Part shown: positions 1 to 10,395 of the stretch, piece by piece | Layout of the letters: every line of letters begins with the position of its first letter | Position numbering within the stretch: the first letter of the stretch is position 1 | NCBI GenBank assembly: GCA_963805445.1 | Contig: CAWDUI010000012.1 | Location: 395,177 to 459,176 of the forward strand | Direction: 5' to 3' | DNA length: 64,000 nt | Source: JAENVT01 sp963805445 | GTDB lineage: Bacteria > Actinomycetota > Acidimicrobiia > Acidimicrobiales > Ilumatobacteraceae | Notes under the pieces: generated by a model | What the model saw: the letters and a program-made list of their open reading frames with translations, nothing else | Databases searched by the model: none | What the model was told of the DNA's origin: nothing | Position numbers and translations under genes: made by a program

Positions 1-456
1 GGAGATCAACCATCGCGAGACCAGCCGCAGAGGTGGAAAGGCGACCAACGCGGCAACGGGCCGGGCGGTGGCGAGTGCGGCTTTCTGTGGATACAGCACC
101 GCATATGTCTTCGGTACCGCTTCGGCCAGCACGAAGAACACCAGCACGTTCAAGGCGACACCGGCGATGATCCCGTAGGTGCCCCACAGCCGATCGGACA
201 AGATCCCCGTCAGGGTTGCCTGGACCGTCTGACAAACATTGACGGTCAAGAGCAACGGATTGACCCAGCGCTCGGGTGCGCCGACCAACTTCTTCAACGC
301 CTTGCCCGACTTCAAACCCTGCTCTGCCAACGATGCGGCCTTCGGCTTGGTGATTCGTGACAGACCCATCTCGGCAACCGAGGTGAAGATCAGCACGAGC
401 AGCAGGACGAAGATCGTCACGAGCATCAACAAGTCGACGTTGTTGAATGCGATCAC
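1..456 (-). CDS. CNNM/CorC-type membrane transporter, N-terminal part (runs off the window)
   Basis: The N-terminal half of a DUF21/CNNM-domain (hemolysin-like, magnesium/cobalt efflux type) membrane protein; the rest lies beyond position 1. The visible ~150 residues contain a hydrophobic N-terminal helix, the family's Ser-Val-Ala-Glu-Met-Gly stretch after it, and further membrane segments ending in a Leu-Ala-Glu-Ala-Val-Pro-Lys motif. I chose the GTG start at 456 because it overlaps the ybeY stop by four bases (GTGA), the usual sign of translational coupling. The order PhoH-YbeY-CNNM is a common bacterial arrangement. CBS and CorC-HlyC domains would be expected downstream but cannot be seen. 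Confidence 0.85.
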   Translation of the reverse strand, partial: MIAFNNVDLLMLVTIFVLLLVLIFTSVAEMGLSRITKPKAASLAEQGLKSGKALKKLVGAPERWVNPLLLTVNVCQTVQATLTGILSDRLWGTYGIIAGVALNVLVFFVLAEAVPKTYAVLYPQKAALATARPVAALVAFPPLRLVSRWLIS

Positions 457-1052
457 GAGATGACGTGCTCCTGACGAAAGGTGGTCGGCGCCGGGCCGTG
501 CCACAGGTATTGCTCCAACAGTTCCCGTTCGCGGGCCTGCATGATCAACCGCTCGGCGTCATCCGCGTGATCGTGGCCGAGCACGTGCAACACCCCATGC
601 ACGACGAGCAGTGCCAACTCGTCGTCGACGGTGCCGGCGTGCTCGGGTGCCTGGCGCGCCGCGACGGCGGGGCAGATCACCACATCGCCGAGCAACAGCG
701 GCATGTCGGCGGGATCTGGCGGCGCTCGATCGGGACCGCGACTCGGCGGCTGCCCGTGCTGCACGATCTCGGCCTCGGCCGCGTCGATCGGGAACGCCAA
801 CACGTCGGTCGGCCCAGGCTTGCCCATGTAGCTGTCGTTGAGCTCGGCCATCTCCCGCTCGCTGACGAACAGGACGGCCAACTCGGCCAGGCCGCGCACA
901 CCCTCGGCGAGCAACACGTCGAAGGCGAGTTGCTGCCAACGCTCCAGGTCGACGCGAATGTCGTTCTGTTCGTCCGCGCAGAAGACCTCCGGTACACCAT
1001 CGCCGCCCACTCGCTGTTGCCGCGCCAGTCGCGGTCGGCCGTCGTCGCTCAT
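453..1052 (-). CDS. ybeY: YbeY endoribonuclease / rRNA maturation factor
   Basis: A 199-residue single-domain zinc-dependent endoribonuclease of the UPF0054 family, which acts in 16S rRNA 3'-end maturation and 70S quality control. The diagnostic metal-binding motif HGVLHVLGHDH lies at about residues 152-162 and supplies the three zinc histidines. The family's Asn-Asp-Ser-Tyr and Pro-Thr-Asp-Val-Leu-Ala-Phe-Pro blocks precede it at about 72-88. The gene sits between the PhoH-like and CNNM genes on the same strand, with four-base overlaps at both ends, so it is co-translated in one operon. It is longer than E. coli YbeY mainly through a loop rich in Pro and Arg around residues 100-115. Confidence 0.95.
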   Translation of the reverse strand: MSDDGRPRLARQQRVGGDGVPEVFCADEQNDIRVDLERWQQLAFDVLLAEGVRGLAELAVLFVSEREMAELNDSYMGKPGPTDVLAFPIDAAEAEIVQHGQPPSRGPDRAPPDPADMPLLLGDVVICPAVAARQAPEHAGTVDDELALLVVHGVLHVLGHDHADDAERLIMQARERELLEQYLWHGPAPTTFRQEHVIS

Positions 1053-2017
1053 GCGCCAGAGGCCTTGCGCTCGTCGGCACGACCGTAGGCGGCGACGATG
1101 TCGGCGACGATGCGATGACGCACCACATCGCCGGTGCCCAGGCGCACGAACGCCAGCCCTTCGATACCGGCCAGCGTGTGCTCCAGCCCGAGCAGACCGC
1201 TGCGACCGTCAGGGACATCGACCTGGGTGGTGTCACCGGTGACGACGACCTTCGAGCCGAACCCGATACGAGTCAAGAACATCTTCATCTGCTCAGGTGT
1301 GGCGTTCTGCGCTTCATCGAGGATGATGAAGCTGCTGTTCAAGGTCCGGCCGCGCATGAAGGCCAGCGGCGCGACCTCGACGGCCTGGCGCTCGAGCAAA
1401 CGCTGCGCACCCTCGGGCTCCACCATGTCGTAGAGGGCGTCGTAGAGCGGTCGCAGGTACGGATCGATCTTCGCCATCAGATCGCCGGGAAGGAAGCCGA
1501 GCCGCTCACCGGCCTCCACGGCGGGTCGCGTGAGGATGATTCGTTGCACCTGCTTGGTCTGCAGCGCCTGCACGGCCATGGCGACGGCGAGCCAACTCTT
1601 GCCCGTTCCCGCCGGGCCGAGCCCAAAGGTGATCACGTTGTTGCGGATGGCGTCGATGTAGCGCTTCTGGCCCGCCGACTTCGGGCGCACCGGCTTGCCC
1701 TTCGCCCCGCGCAAGATGTCGTCGGTCAGCACCGCGCTCGGTCGCTCGTTGTCGTGCACCATCGCGATCGAGCGGCGCAACATTCCCTCTTCGAGGTGCT
1801 GGCCACCTTGCAGCACCACGATGAGTTCTTCGAACAGCCGGCTCACCAGCTCGGCCTGGGGGCCGTCAATGGTGATCTCGTTCCCGCGAACGACGATCGT
1901 CGCCGAGGGGAACGCGTGCTCGATCGCTCGCAGATTGACGTCGCGCTGACCCAGCAGCGCGGGCATCAGATGCGCACCCGGAACGATGACGCTGTACACC
2001 CCTGCCAGCGATGTCAT
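1049..2017 (-). CDS. PhoH-like ATPase (YbeZ type)
   Basis: A 322-residue cytoplasmic PhoH/YbeZ-family ATPase, functionally tied to YbeY in RNA metabolism. Walker A is GPAGTGKS at residues 134-141, and a Walker B-like FIILDEAQN follows about 90 residues later. An N-terminal KH-like segment carries the expected Val-Arg-Gly-Asn-Glu-Ile stretch. The stop overlaps the ybeY start (ATGA), so it heads the PhoH-YbeY-CNNM operon. Length and domain order are normal. Family assignment is secure; the precise RNA substrate is not known from sequence. Confidence 0.93.
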   Translation of the reverse strand: MTSLAGVYSVIVPGAHLMPALLGQRDVNLRAIEHAFPSATIVVRGNEITIDGPQAELVSRLFEELIVVLQGGQHLEEGMLRRSIAMVHDNERPSAVLTDDILRGAKGKPVRPKSAGQKRYIDAIRNNVITFGLGPAGTGKSWLAVAMAVQALQTKQVQRIILTRPAVEAGERLGFLPGDLMAKIDPYLRPLYDALYDMVEPEGAQRLLERQAVEVAPLAFMRGRTLNSSFIILDEAQNATPEQMKMFLTRIGFGSKVVVTGDTTQVDVPDGRSGLLGLEHTLAGIEGLAFVRLGTGDVVRHRIVADIVAAYGRADERKASGA

Positions 2018-2047
2018 GGAGTGGTCGAGGTCATGTGGTCAGCGCGG

Positions 2048-2758
2048 TCATGGGCAGGGTCGGCCCGAAATTGGACTCATTTGCCCATACGGTAGCGAAC
2101 TGCAAGAAGTTTTGGCGACAGTGATGGCTATCGCCGAACAGGGATCACCGGCGGCGCGCTCGACCTTGGCGGGTTCCGGTTCCGCCTGCGGCGCCTCGAC
2201 GTACGCCGACGTCGCCGCGAAGTCGATGCAGAAGTAGCGCGACACGTCGAGGGGAACCAGCGGTGCACCGCTGACGACCATCTTGGCCAGCCGTTCCATC
2301 ATCAGCGCCACGCCACCGTCGTCGCGTGGTTGATTGATCTCCGGCGAATCGAACACCAACAACACACCTTCGGCGGCCTCCGTGCCCAGCACATCGCGGG
2401 CCATCCGGGTCAACGCACCCTTGGCTGCGTAGCGCGGGTGGACGACGACGAACAAGATGTAGTGCACTGCGCCACGACGGGAGTGGTCGGTGAAATGCCG
2501 TTCGAAGTACGGCCGGCTGAGGTAGCGGGTCGAGCCGATATCGGTCGCGATCAAGACCATGGCCACCGGTTCGTCGTCTGCCCACAGCACCCACAGCCGA
2601 TTGGTCGGATCGGCGACGGCGGCGTCGAACTCGGAACGGAACAACATCTCCCGACTGGCCGATTCCTCCGCCGTCTGGCGATACGCCAGTTCGTACAAGT
2701 CCCATAGCCGTTCGAGCAGCCCGCGTTCGACGACCGTATTGTGTCGAGTCACGAACAT
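2048..2758 (-). CDS. GNAT-like acetyltransferase-family protein, function unknown
   Basis: A 236-residue protein with a GNAT-like layout: an N-terminal helix pair, a strand-rich centre (Leu-Trp-Val-Leu-Trp-Ala-Asp-Asp-Glu-Pro-Val-Ala-Met-Val), then Phe-Val-Val-Val-His-Pro-Arg-Tyr where acetyl-CoA binding would start. The classical Gln/Arg-x-x-Gly-x-Gly/Ala loop is not obvious, so the activity is unproven. The open frame extends upstream to 2896, but I set the start at ATG 2758 because a purine-rich GGAAAGGTAGG precedes it by about ten bases. The last ~30 residues (Cys-Ser-rich) are unlike the rest and may be a low-complexity extension. Transcribed divergently from the GGDEF-EAL gene. Confidence 0.6.
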   Translation of the reverse strand: MFVTRHNTVVERGLLERLWDLYELAYRQTAEESASREMLFRSEFDAAVADPTNRLWVLWADDEPVAMVLIATDIGSTRYLSRPYFERHFTDHSRRGAVHYILFVVVHPRYAAKGALTRMARDVLGTEAAEGVLLVFDSPEINQPRDDGGVALMMERLAKMVVSGAPLVPLDVSRYFCIDFAATSAYVEAPQAEPEPAKVERAAGDPCSAIAITVAKTSCSSLPYGQMSPISGRPCP

Positions 2759-2907
2759 TCGGGAATCGCCTACCTTTCCGGTGACTGCTCGCGGCGGGGA
2801 AAACCACCCCTTGTGCAAATCGGGTCTTTCAGGTAGCCTAACGAGACCCTTCGGACGGGGTGTGGATACACGTTGTCCGACGCGGTAGACGGGCAACGGG
2901 AGGCGTA

Positions 2908-5261
2908 TTGAAGCGGGCGCTTGCCCCCCTTACTTGGTGGGCGATCGGATTGGGCTACACATTGGCGTTGGCCGTCATTGTGCTGCCCGTGAGCTGGTTG
3001 GGCACCGCTGCGTACCTCATCGCCTCGCTCACACTGGTGGTTGCCACCTTCGTCGCGGCACGGGTGCATCGCGTCAATCGCCGGTTCATCGCCGCGGTCA
3101 GCGCGATCGGCGCCTTCTTCGCCGCATCGCAGGTCGTCGACAGCCTCGGCGACAGCGGCGGCTTCACGCGCGCCTCCGATCTCCTGGCGCTGTGCGGCTC
3201 GCTGTGCATCATCCTCGCCCTCGTCAACATGCTCAGCGGACGGGCATCGGCCAACCTCCGATCGGTGCTCGGCGATGCCCTGATCGTCGGTCTCGGCAGC
3301 TGGCTGATCAGCTGGGTGGGCCTGGTCCGGCCGGCACTGAACCTTCGCGGTGGGTCAGTGGTCTCCTCGATACTCGCCGGCGCGTACCAGCCCGCCGGAA
3401 CCGTGGTGCTCTTCCTGCTCGTGCTGCTGTTGTTCTCCGGCTCCGGCAGTCGCCAACCCTCGATGTGGCTGGTCACCCTGGCGATGCTGTTCAACCTCGG
3501 AGGCGACGTGCTGTGGGGCCTCAACGCGGCGGGCCATCTCGGCGACGGGGCCATCCGCATCGCCATGGCCTTGTATGTCGCCGCATACTCCAGTGCGGCG
3601 GGCGCGTTCATCCACCCAACGGTCGTGCTGCTGAAGCGGTCGACGGACGAGCCGATGAACAACCGGCTGTTCGGTCGGCTGATCCTCACGACCTCCTCAC
3701 TGATCATCCCGATCATCGCCCTTGCTGCGAGCGGCCCACACGGGCGCCGCCGATACGGCCGTCCGGATGGTGTCGGCGCTGGTGCTGGCCGGCGCCGTCA
3801 CGTTGCGTGTGACGCAATCGGTGCGTGCCAACGGCCGCACCCAGGCCGATCTGCGGCTCGAGCGCGCAGACCGACGCCCTGACCCATCTCCCGAACCGCA
3901 CACTGCTGCTCGAGCGGATCAACGACTGCCTGCGCATGGCATGGCAGTCCGACAGCCACCCGACGCTGTACTTCGTCGACCTCGACCGGTTCAAGAACAT
4001 CAACGACAGCCTCGGCCACGGCGCCGGCGACGAGGTGTTGAAGATGGTCGCCATCCGACTCAGCAAGGCTGCGCCGGAACACTCGACCGTGGCCAGGCTT
4101 TCCGGTGACGAGTACGTCGTGCTCGATCCATCCACCCGCTCCCCCGGATCGTCGTTGGCGTTGGCGGAACGGCTGCTGTCCATCTTCCGTGAGCCGCTGC
4201 CAATCAGCGCCGGTGACGTGTTCGTGACCGCCAGCATCGGTGTCGCCTCGCTGAGCCCCAGCTCGAGCTCGTCGGCCGAGGACCTGCTGCGTCACGCCGA
4301 CACGGCGATGTACCGAGCCAAGGACGCGGGTCGCAACTGCCTGGCCGTCTACGACGAATCGATGCACGAGCGGGTCGCCCACCGGCTGTCGGTCGAGACG
4401 GCGTTGTATCGGGCCCTCGATCGACGCGAGCTGCGCCTGTTCCACCAGCCGATCCTCGATCTCGAGTCCGGAGATGTCGTCGGCTTCGAGGCCCTCATGC
4501 GTTGGCAGCAAGCTGACGGAACGATGGTGTCGCCCGCCGAGTTCATCCCCATCGCCGAAGACACCGGCACCATCGTGCCCATCGGGTCCTGGGCGCTGCT
4601 CGAGGCATTGACCCAGCTTCGGAACTGGATCGACGACGGTGTCTGCAGTGAGTCGGCGACGATGTCGGTCAACGTGTCGCCACGGCAGTTGAGCGATCCC
4701 AACTTCCCGGCGATCGTCAACGAGGCGCTCACTCGTTCGGGCGTCTCGCCGCAGTTGTTGTGGCTCGAGGTCACCGAGAGCGTGATGATCGCTGAGCCGG
4801 AGCTCGCCCTGGCGACGCTTCGCAGGGTTCGCTCACTCGGTGTGCGCGTCGCCCTCGACGACTTCGGCACCGGCTACAGCTCGTTGTCGCTGTTGCAGAA
4901 GTTCCCGCTGCAGCGCATCAAGATCGACCGGGCCTTCGTGCACGGCGTCGCCGACAACCCCAACGACCGCTCGTTGGTCCGCACGATCGTGGCAATGGGC
5001 CGCTCGCTCGGGCTCGACATGGTCGCCGAGGGCGTCGAGAGCGTGCACCAGTTGCAGGTGCTCAGCGATCTCGGTTGCACCAAGGCGCAGGGCTACCTGA
5101 TCAGCCACCCCGTGCCGGCCGACGCGATGCGCAGCACCGTTGCGGCGCTCGAACGCCTCGGTCAGTTCCCGGGACTCCGGCCCGTCGCCGACGAGCTACT
5201 CGACACGCCAACCCTGATCCAGCGCATCGCCACCGCTCGTTCCCTCGTGCACAAGCCGTAA
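2908..5261 (+). CDS. Membrane GGDEF-EAL cyclic-di-GMP protein (two frame breaks as sequenced)
   Basis: A cyclic-di-GMP turnover protein in three frame segments: 2908 to ~3732 (about nine hydrophobic helices, a MASE-like sensor), ~3740 to ~3863 (last helix and linker) and ~3866 to 5261 (GGDEF then EAL). The GGDEF active site reads SGDEY, a common functional variant. The EAL motif is Phe-Glu-Ala-Leu, and the later Asp-Asp-Phe-Gly-Thr-Gly-Tyr-Ser-Ser loop is intact, so phosphodiesterase activity is plausible. Restoring one CG at ~3732 and one at ~3865 rejoins all three frames and gives a normal linker (Leu-Glu-Arg-Ala-Gln-Thr-Asp-Ala-Leu-Thr). The start is uncertain: TTG 2908 follows GGGAGG closely; GTG 2860 is possible. 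Confidence 0.8.
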
Positions 5262-5346
5262 CTCGACGTTCCCACTCGTGGGTAAAGTCCGAGCACGACT
5301 AGAAATTCGAGCACTGCCGAGAAGTTGATCACGGCCAGAACTGAGC

Positions 5347-7476
5347 ATGGGGGTCGAGCCGGTGGACGTCATACCTACACAGCGCATCCGTAACGTGGTG
5401 CTGGTCGGCCACAGTGGATGCGGCAAGACCACGTTGGTCGAAGCCCTGCTGCACCGGGCGGGCGTCACCACCCGTGTCGGAAGGGTCGAGGACGGCAGCA
5501 CGGTCACCGGCTCCGATCCGGAAGAGGTCAAGCGGGGCATGTCGCTGTCGCTGGGCATCGCACCATTCGAATGGAAGGCGTCCGACGGCGAGACGTACAA
5601 GATCAACCTCTTCGATGCGCCCGGCTACGCCGACTTCGTCGGTGAGGAGATGGCGGCGCTCAGTGTCGCCGATCTGGCCATCCTCCTGGTCAGCGCCGTC
5701 GACGGCATCGAGGTCGGCACCGAACTGGCATGGGAGCGCTGCGTCAACGCCAAGATCCCGCGAATGGTGTTCGTCAACAAGGACGACAAGCAGCGCGCCA
5801 ACTTCCACAGCGCGCTCGCCGCACTGCAGTCGAAGTGGGGCCACGGGTTCGTGCCACTCGAGCTGCCGTTGGGCGAGGAGGAAGCGCTGCACGGGGTCGC
5901 CGACGTGTTGTCGGACCAAGCGTTCGAGTACGACCCGGATGGCCAACATCACAGCGCGCCGCTGCCCAGCGACATCGCCGACGAAGAGCATCGGGTTCAC
6001 GATGAACTGGTCGAGGAGATCGTCTCCGGCGACGACGACCAGCTCGAGCGATACCTGTCGGGCGACGTCCCGACGGCCGCCGAGTTGGAACGCACGCTGG
6101 CGCACGAGGTGCTCGACTGCCTGGAGTTCCCCGTGCTCGTCGGCTCGGCGCTCACCGGCGTCGGCATCGATCGCCTGGCCGACTTCATCTGCGAGATCGG
6201 GCCGGCCCCGACGGATCGGCCGATGACGGTCACGGCCGGCACGGAAGAGGTCCAGGTTCCTGCGGATCCGAGCGGGCAACCACTGGCCTACGTGTTCAAG
6301 ACGATGGCCGACCAGTTCGTCGGCCAGGTCTCACTGTGCAAGGTGGTGTCGGGCACGATCTCCCCCGACGACCGGCTGATCGCCAGCACGTCGGCGACCG
6401 AAGAGCGTCTGCACGGCCTGTTCCACATGCGCGGGAAAGAGCAGTTGCCCTGCATTCGTGCCGTCGCCGGCGACATCGTTGCCGTCGCCAAGCTCGGCAA
6501 CACCACCACCGGGACCACGCTCGCCCCGCGGAACATGCCGGTGAGGGTCGTCGGCAAGCAACCGGCCGCACCGGTGTTCGGACTCGCCCTGAAGCCGCTG
6601 ACACAGACCGACGATGACAAGTTGTCGGGTGCACTGCAACGCCTGGTCGCCGAAGATCCCGGCCTCAGCGTCGATCGCAACCACGCTCATCAGACGGTGC
6701 TCAGCGGCGCCGGCGATACACACCTCGCCGTCGCTCTCGAACGGCTGGCGCGAAAGTTCGGCGTGCACGTCGAGACCGAAGACATCCGAGTCCCCTATCG
6801 CGAGACCGTGGTCGGCACCGGAGATGCGGAGGGCAAGGTCAAGAAGCAATCTGGCGGGCACGGCCAGTTCGCGGTTGCCAACCTGCGGGTCAGCCCACTG
6901 GAGCGCGGCGCGGGTTTCGAGTTCGTCGATTCGATCGTCGGTGGGGCGATCCCGCGCAACTACATCCCCGCCGTGCAGAAAGGCATCGAGGAAGCGATGA
7001 CGACCGGCGGCGCCCACGGCTTTCCCGTGGTCGACGTGCGCGTCGAGTGCTACGACGGCAAGTACCACAGCGTCGATTCGTCGGACATGGCGTTCAAGAA
7101 CGCAGCCGCCAGTGGGTTCAAAGAGGCGCTCGGCCGCGCCGGTGCCGTCGTGCTGGAGCCGATCTCGATGCTGAAGGTGACCATCCCGTCGTCGAACCAG
7201 GGCGACGTGCTCGCTGATCTCACGACGCGTCGCGGTCGGGTGGTCGGCACGTCGGCCGGCGAGCACGGCGAGCAGATCGTTTCGGCGCTCGTTCCCACCG
7301 CCGAGATCATCCGCTACGCGCTCGATCTCCGTTCGTTGACCGCGGGTCGCGGACGGTTCGAGGCAGCCCACGACCACGACGAGATCCTGCCGAACAACCT
7401 CGTCGCCAAGGTCGTGAAGGCGGCGACGTCACCCAATGGTGGCGCGGCCGGAGCCAGCCGCGCCGCAGCCCGGTAG
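5347..7476 (+). CDS. EF-G-like translational GTPase (FusA2 type)
   Basis: A 709-residue GTPase of the elongation factor G-like group, with G domain, domain II, and EF-G domains III-V. The P-loop GHSGCGKTT lies near residues 20-28, the Asp-Ala-Pro-Gly G3 motif near 98, and the G4 motif is NKDD. The switch I region is shortened compared with ribosomal EF-G, typical of FusA2-like paralogues in actinobacteria, whose role is not settled. Domain IV shows the expected Gly-Gly-Ala-Ile-Pro-Arg-Asn-Tyr-Ile-Pro stretch. ATG 5347 lacks a clear ribosome site; an in-frame GTG at 5365 follows GGGGG and may be the true start. It stands alone between the GGDEF-EAL and MFS genes. Confidence 0.9.
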   Translation: MGVEPVDVIPTQRIRNVVLVGHSGCGKTTLVEALLHRAGVTTRVGRVEDGSTVTGSDPEEVKRGMSLSLGIAPFEWKASDGETYKINLFDAPGYADFVGEEMAALSVADLAILLVSAVDGIEVGTELAWERCVNAKIPRMVFVNKDDKQRANFHSALAALQSKWGHGFVPLELPLGEEEALHGVADVLSDQAFEYDPDGQHHSAPLPSDIADEEHRVHDELVEEIVSGDDDQLERYLSGDVPTAAELERTLAHEVLDCLEFPVLVGSALTGVGIDRLADFICEIGPAPTDRPMTVTAGTEEVQVPADPSGQPLAYVFKTMADQFVGQVSLCKVVSGTISPDDRLIASTSATEERLHGLFHMRGKEQLPCIRAVAGDIVAVAKLGNTTTGTTLAPRNMPVRVVGKQPAAPVFGLALKPLTQTDDDKLSGALQRLVAEDPGLSVDRNHAHQTVLSGAGDTHLAVALERLARKFGVHVETEDIRVPYRETVVGTGDAEGKVKKQSGGHGQFAVANLRVSPLERGAGFEFVDSIVGGAIPRNYIPAVQKGIEEAMTTGGAHGFPVVDVRVECYDGKYHSVDSSDMAFKNAAASGFKEALGRAGAVVLEPISMLKVTIPSSNQGDVLADLTTRRGRVVGTSAGEHGEQIVSALVPTAEIIRYALDLRSLTAGRGRFEAAHDHDEILPNNLVAKVVKAATSPNGGAAGASRAAAR

Positions 7477-7548
7477 CTCTCCCTCCGTGGGTTTGGGGAC
7501 TGACGCCCCGCATGGGGGCCGCCGCCGTCAAACGCCGGGTCCTGCCCG

Positions 7549-9051
7549 ATGACGAGCGTCGCCGATGTCGTCGACGACGAGGGGCTGGTGCTGCATTCGA
7601 CGCGAGGCCGCGTCGCCCTGGTGGCGACAGTCGCTGCCAGCGCCATGGCCAGCCTCGACGCGACGGTGGTGAACGTGGCGTTGCCGCACATCGGTGAGGA
7701 GTTCCACGCCGGCATCAGCGCGCTGCAGTGGGTGTTGACCGGCTACCTGGTGGCACTGGCCTCACTGATCCTGTTGGGCGGAGCGCTCGGGGACCGCTTC
7801 GGACGAAAGAAGATCTTCGTGATCGGCACGGTGTGGTTCGCCGCCGCTTCGCTGCTGTGCGGCGCCGCGCCGAACATCGACGTGCTCGTGGTTGCCCGCA
7901 TCCTTCAGGGCGTGGGTGGCGCGTTGTTGACACCCGGCAGTCTGGCGATCCTGCAGGCCAGCTTTCGCCGACTCGGATCGTGCTGCCGCTGTCGGCGCAT
8001 GGTCTGGATTGGGTGGTGTGGCCGGAGCGATCGGGCCCTTCGTGGGTGGCGGTCTCGTTGACGGACCCGGATGGCGATGGGCGTTCCTGATCAACCTGCC
8101 GGTGGCCGCGCTCGCGATCGGGTGCGCCCAGAGTGCGATACCCGAGCACGCGCGATCCGCACCCCAATCGCAGGCTCGACCTCGTCGGCGCCGGGTTTGC
8201 GGTCATCGGGCTGGCGACCAGCACCTGGGCGTTGACCGAGGCGGGCCCTCGCGGATGGACCGACGCGACCGTCCTCGGTGCGTGTGTCGTTTCGATCACC
8301 GCGATCGCCGCGTTCGTACGGCGCATGCTGCGCGCCGACGATCCGCTGGTGCCGCCGGCGTTGTTCCGCAACCACACCTTCACCATTGTGAACCTGCAGA
8401 CCGTGCTGTTGTACTCCGCGCTCGGAGTGTCGTTCTTCTTGGTGTCGTACGAGTTGCAAGTGGCCACCGGGTGGTCAGCGCTGCAGGCGGGAGTGGCCCT
8501 GCTGCCCGCAACGGGATTGATGTTGTTGTTGTCGGCCAGTTCGGGCTCACTGGCCCAGCGAATCGGGCCGCGATTGCAGCTGACCGTCGGCCCGTTGATC
8601 GCCGCCGTCGGTCTGTTGTTACTGGCGCGCATCGGCGACAACGCGTCGTGGGTCACCGACGTTCTGCCCGGCGCGATCGTCTTCGGCCTCGGGCTGGTCA
8701 CCTTCGTGGCGCCGCTGACTGCCACGGTCATGGCCGCTGCCGATCCCAATCACGTCAGCGTGGCGTCGGGAGTCAACAACGCCATCGCCCGTGCCGCGAA
8801 CCTCGAGCGCGCTCGCGGTGATCCCCGTGGTCTCAGGACTCTCTGCAGCGTCGAACCCGACACAGATCACCCACGCATTCCGGCTCGCTCTGATGATCAC
8901 CGCGTCGGTCGCCGCGGCGTCGTCCCCGTTGGCGTTCATCGGCCTCGGATCCCAGACCCGCGCACCGCGCACTTCGCGTCGAATCCAGTGCAATCTCGAC
9001 GGCGCACCACTGCAGCCCGCCTCGGAGCCGTTGACACCCGTCGATGGGTGA
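7549..9051 (+). CDS. DHA2-family MFS drug exporter (three frame breaks as sequenced)
   Basis: A 14-helix EmrB/QacA-type proton-driven multidrug exporter. It opens with Ser-Leu-Asp-Ala-Thr-Val-Val-Asn-Val-Ala-Leu-Pro (motif D1 of DHA2 pumps), then the loop motif Gly-Asp-Arg-Phe-Gly-Arg-Lys-Lys and Trp-Arg-Trp-Ala-Phe-Leu-Ile-Asn-Leu-Pro. Coding moves through all three frames: to ~7968, to ~8150, to ~8809, then to the stop at 9051. Restoring one CG at each of the three junctions gives a continuous protein with normal family sequence (for example Arg-Arg-Asp-Ser-Asp-Arg-Ala-Ala-Ala-Val-Gly-Ala-Trp). As sequenced it would be non-functional. The start at ATG 7549 has no clear ribosome-binding site. 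Confidence 0.8.
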
Positions 9052-9121
9052 CCAGTTCAGCTTCGGTCGTGCCGGCGCTACCTGGGAACCAGCGTGGCTC
9101 CGTGGCGGCCCTGGGCCATCG

Positions 9122-10294
9122 TCACCACAACGCTGCCGTGGCCAACTTGGCGCCCTCGGTGAGTGAGTTCAACTTGGCCCAGGCCAGCGATGGATGGAGC
9201 CGAAGGCCAAGGCCGCAATCGGTGGAGGCAATGACGTTCTCCCGGCCCACCAGTTCGGCGAAGCGCACGATGCGGCCCGCCACGAGCTGAGGGTGCTCGA
9301 TCAACGGAGTCGAGTGAGTCACCACACCGGGCGCGAGGATCTTGCCGTCGGGCAACTTGACGTCTTGCCACAACGCCACCTCGTGCTCGTGGCGCACGTT
9401 GGCAGCTTCGATCGAGTACGTCTGCGCTTTCACCGAGAGCATGATGTCGACGATGTCGGGCAACGGCAGGTCCGCAGAGTGTGGCCCGTGCCAGCTCCCC
9501 CAGCACAGGTGGTACCGGATCTGCTCCTCGGGGATGTTGCGCAGCGCATGGTTCAGTGCCTCGCACCGCATCTGGCAGTACTTGCGGTACGCGTCGAGCC
9601 CCATCGGGATGCCGATGCGGTCCCACAACGCTCCGAGCCACGCGTCGTCGACCTGAACCTGGAAACCAGCAGCGGCGATCGCCTCGTACTCCACTCGCAT
9701 CGCTTCGGCGATCGCATGGATGTGCTCTTCGTCGGTCTTGTAGATGCCCTTGACGCGACCCGGCTCCACGCTGAGCGGCGCCGTCGTCGTGAGGAACGCA
9801 TCCGACGCCGGGGTCTCGCCGAGCGCCTCCTTCATCACGTTGATCTCGCGCTCGAGCGCCGCCTGACCGCGGTAGTAGATGGGCTCCGCGGCCACCCAGT
9901 CCTCTACCGATTGAGTCGTTTCCTCTGCCCCCTCTGGCACATGTTGTGTGGCGCCCGACTGCTCGAACAGCGTGCCGTTCTGCAGCACTGCGAGGTAGAA
10001 GTCGCGGAAGTCCACCCAGTCGGTGCTCGACAGCAACAGCTCACCCAATGCACCAGGATGTCCGGCCGGTTCATAACCGCCGAGACGCGAGGCGAGGTAC
10101 TCGGTCCAGTGACCGCCCTTGGTCAGCTCTCCCTCGTTGATGAAGTCGACACCGGCGCTGCGCTGCAACGCGCACACCTCGCTGACTGCTTCTCTCAGTC
10201 GTTCGTCGGAGACGTCGTGCCTCGCCCACACGTCGAGCGGCGCAGGCAATGCGCCGACGTGCGTGGTCAGAATGTGGTCTGTGCTTCGCCTCAC
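9122..10294 (-). CDS. Cobalamin-independent methionine synthase (MetE)-like methyltransferase
   Basis: A 390-residue protein of the MetE C-terminal/UROD-like superfamily, shorter than full MetE and so of the single-barrel type whose substrate is often unknown. It starts with Leu-Thr-Thr-His-Val-Gly-Ala-Leu-Pro, the family's N-terminal signature. Zinc-ligand candidates are His-Leu-Cys-Trp-Gly (about residue 280) and the C-terminal Ser-Thr-Asp-Cys-Gly-Leu-Gly. The GTG start at 10294 follows GAGGGGG with about eight bases spacing; the frame extends to 10321 but without support. Shares its strand with the downstream-lying oxidoreductase gene at 10396-11268, from which it is separated by ~100 bases. 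Confidence 0.82.
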   Translation of the reverse strand: MRRSTDHILTTHVGALPAPLDVWARHDVSDERLREAVSEVCALQRSAGVDFINEGELTKGGHWTEYLASRLGGYEPAGHPGALGELLLSSTDWVDFRDFYLAVLQNGTLFEQSGATQHVPEGAEETTQSVEDWVAAEPIYYRGQAALEREINVMKEALGETPASDAFLTTTAPLSVEPGRVKGIYKTDEEHIHAIAEAMRVEYEAIAAAGFQVQVDDAWLGALWDRIGIPMGLDAYRKYCQMRCEALNHALRNIPEEQIRYHLCWGSWHGPHSADLPLPDIVDIMLSVKAQTYSIEAANVRHEHEVALWQDVKLPDGKILAPGVVTHSTPLIEHPQLVAGRIVRFAELVGRENVIASTDCGLGLRLHPSLAWAKLNSLTEGAKLATAALW

Positions 10295-10395
10295 GGCATG
10301 ACCCCCTCTGTCATCGAGCACGGCCCTGTCATCGAGCCAGAGCCCCGACGATAACAGTCACCCATCAGCCAGAATTCTGTCGAGCCAGCCAGCGC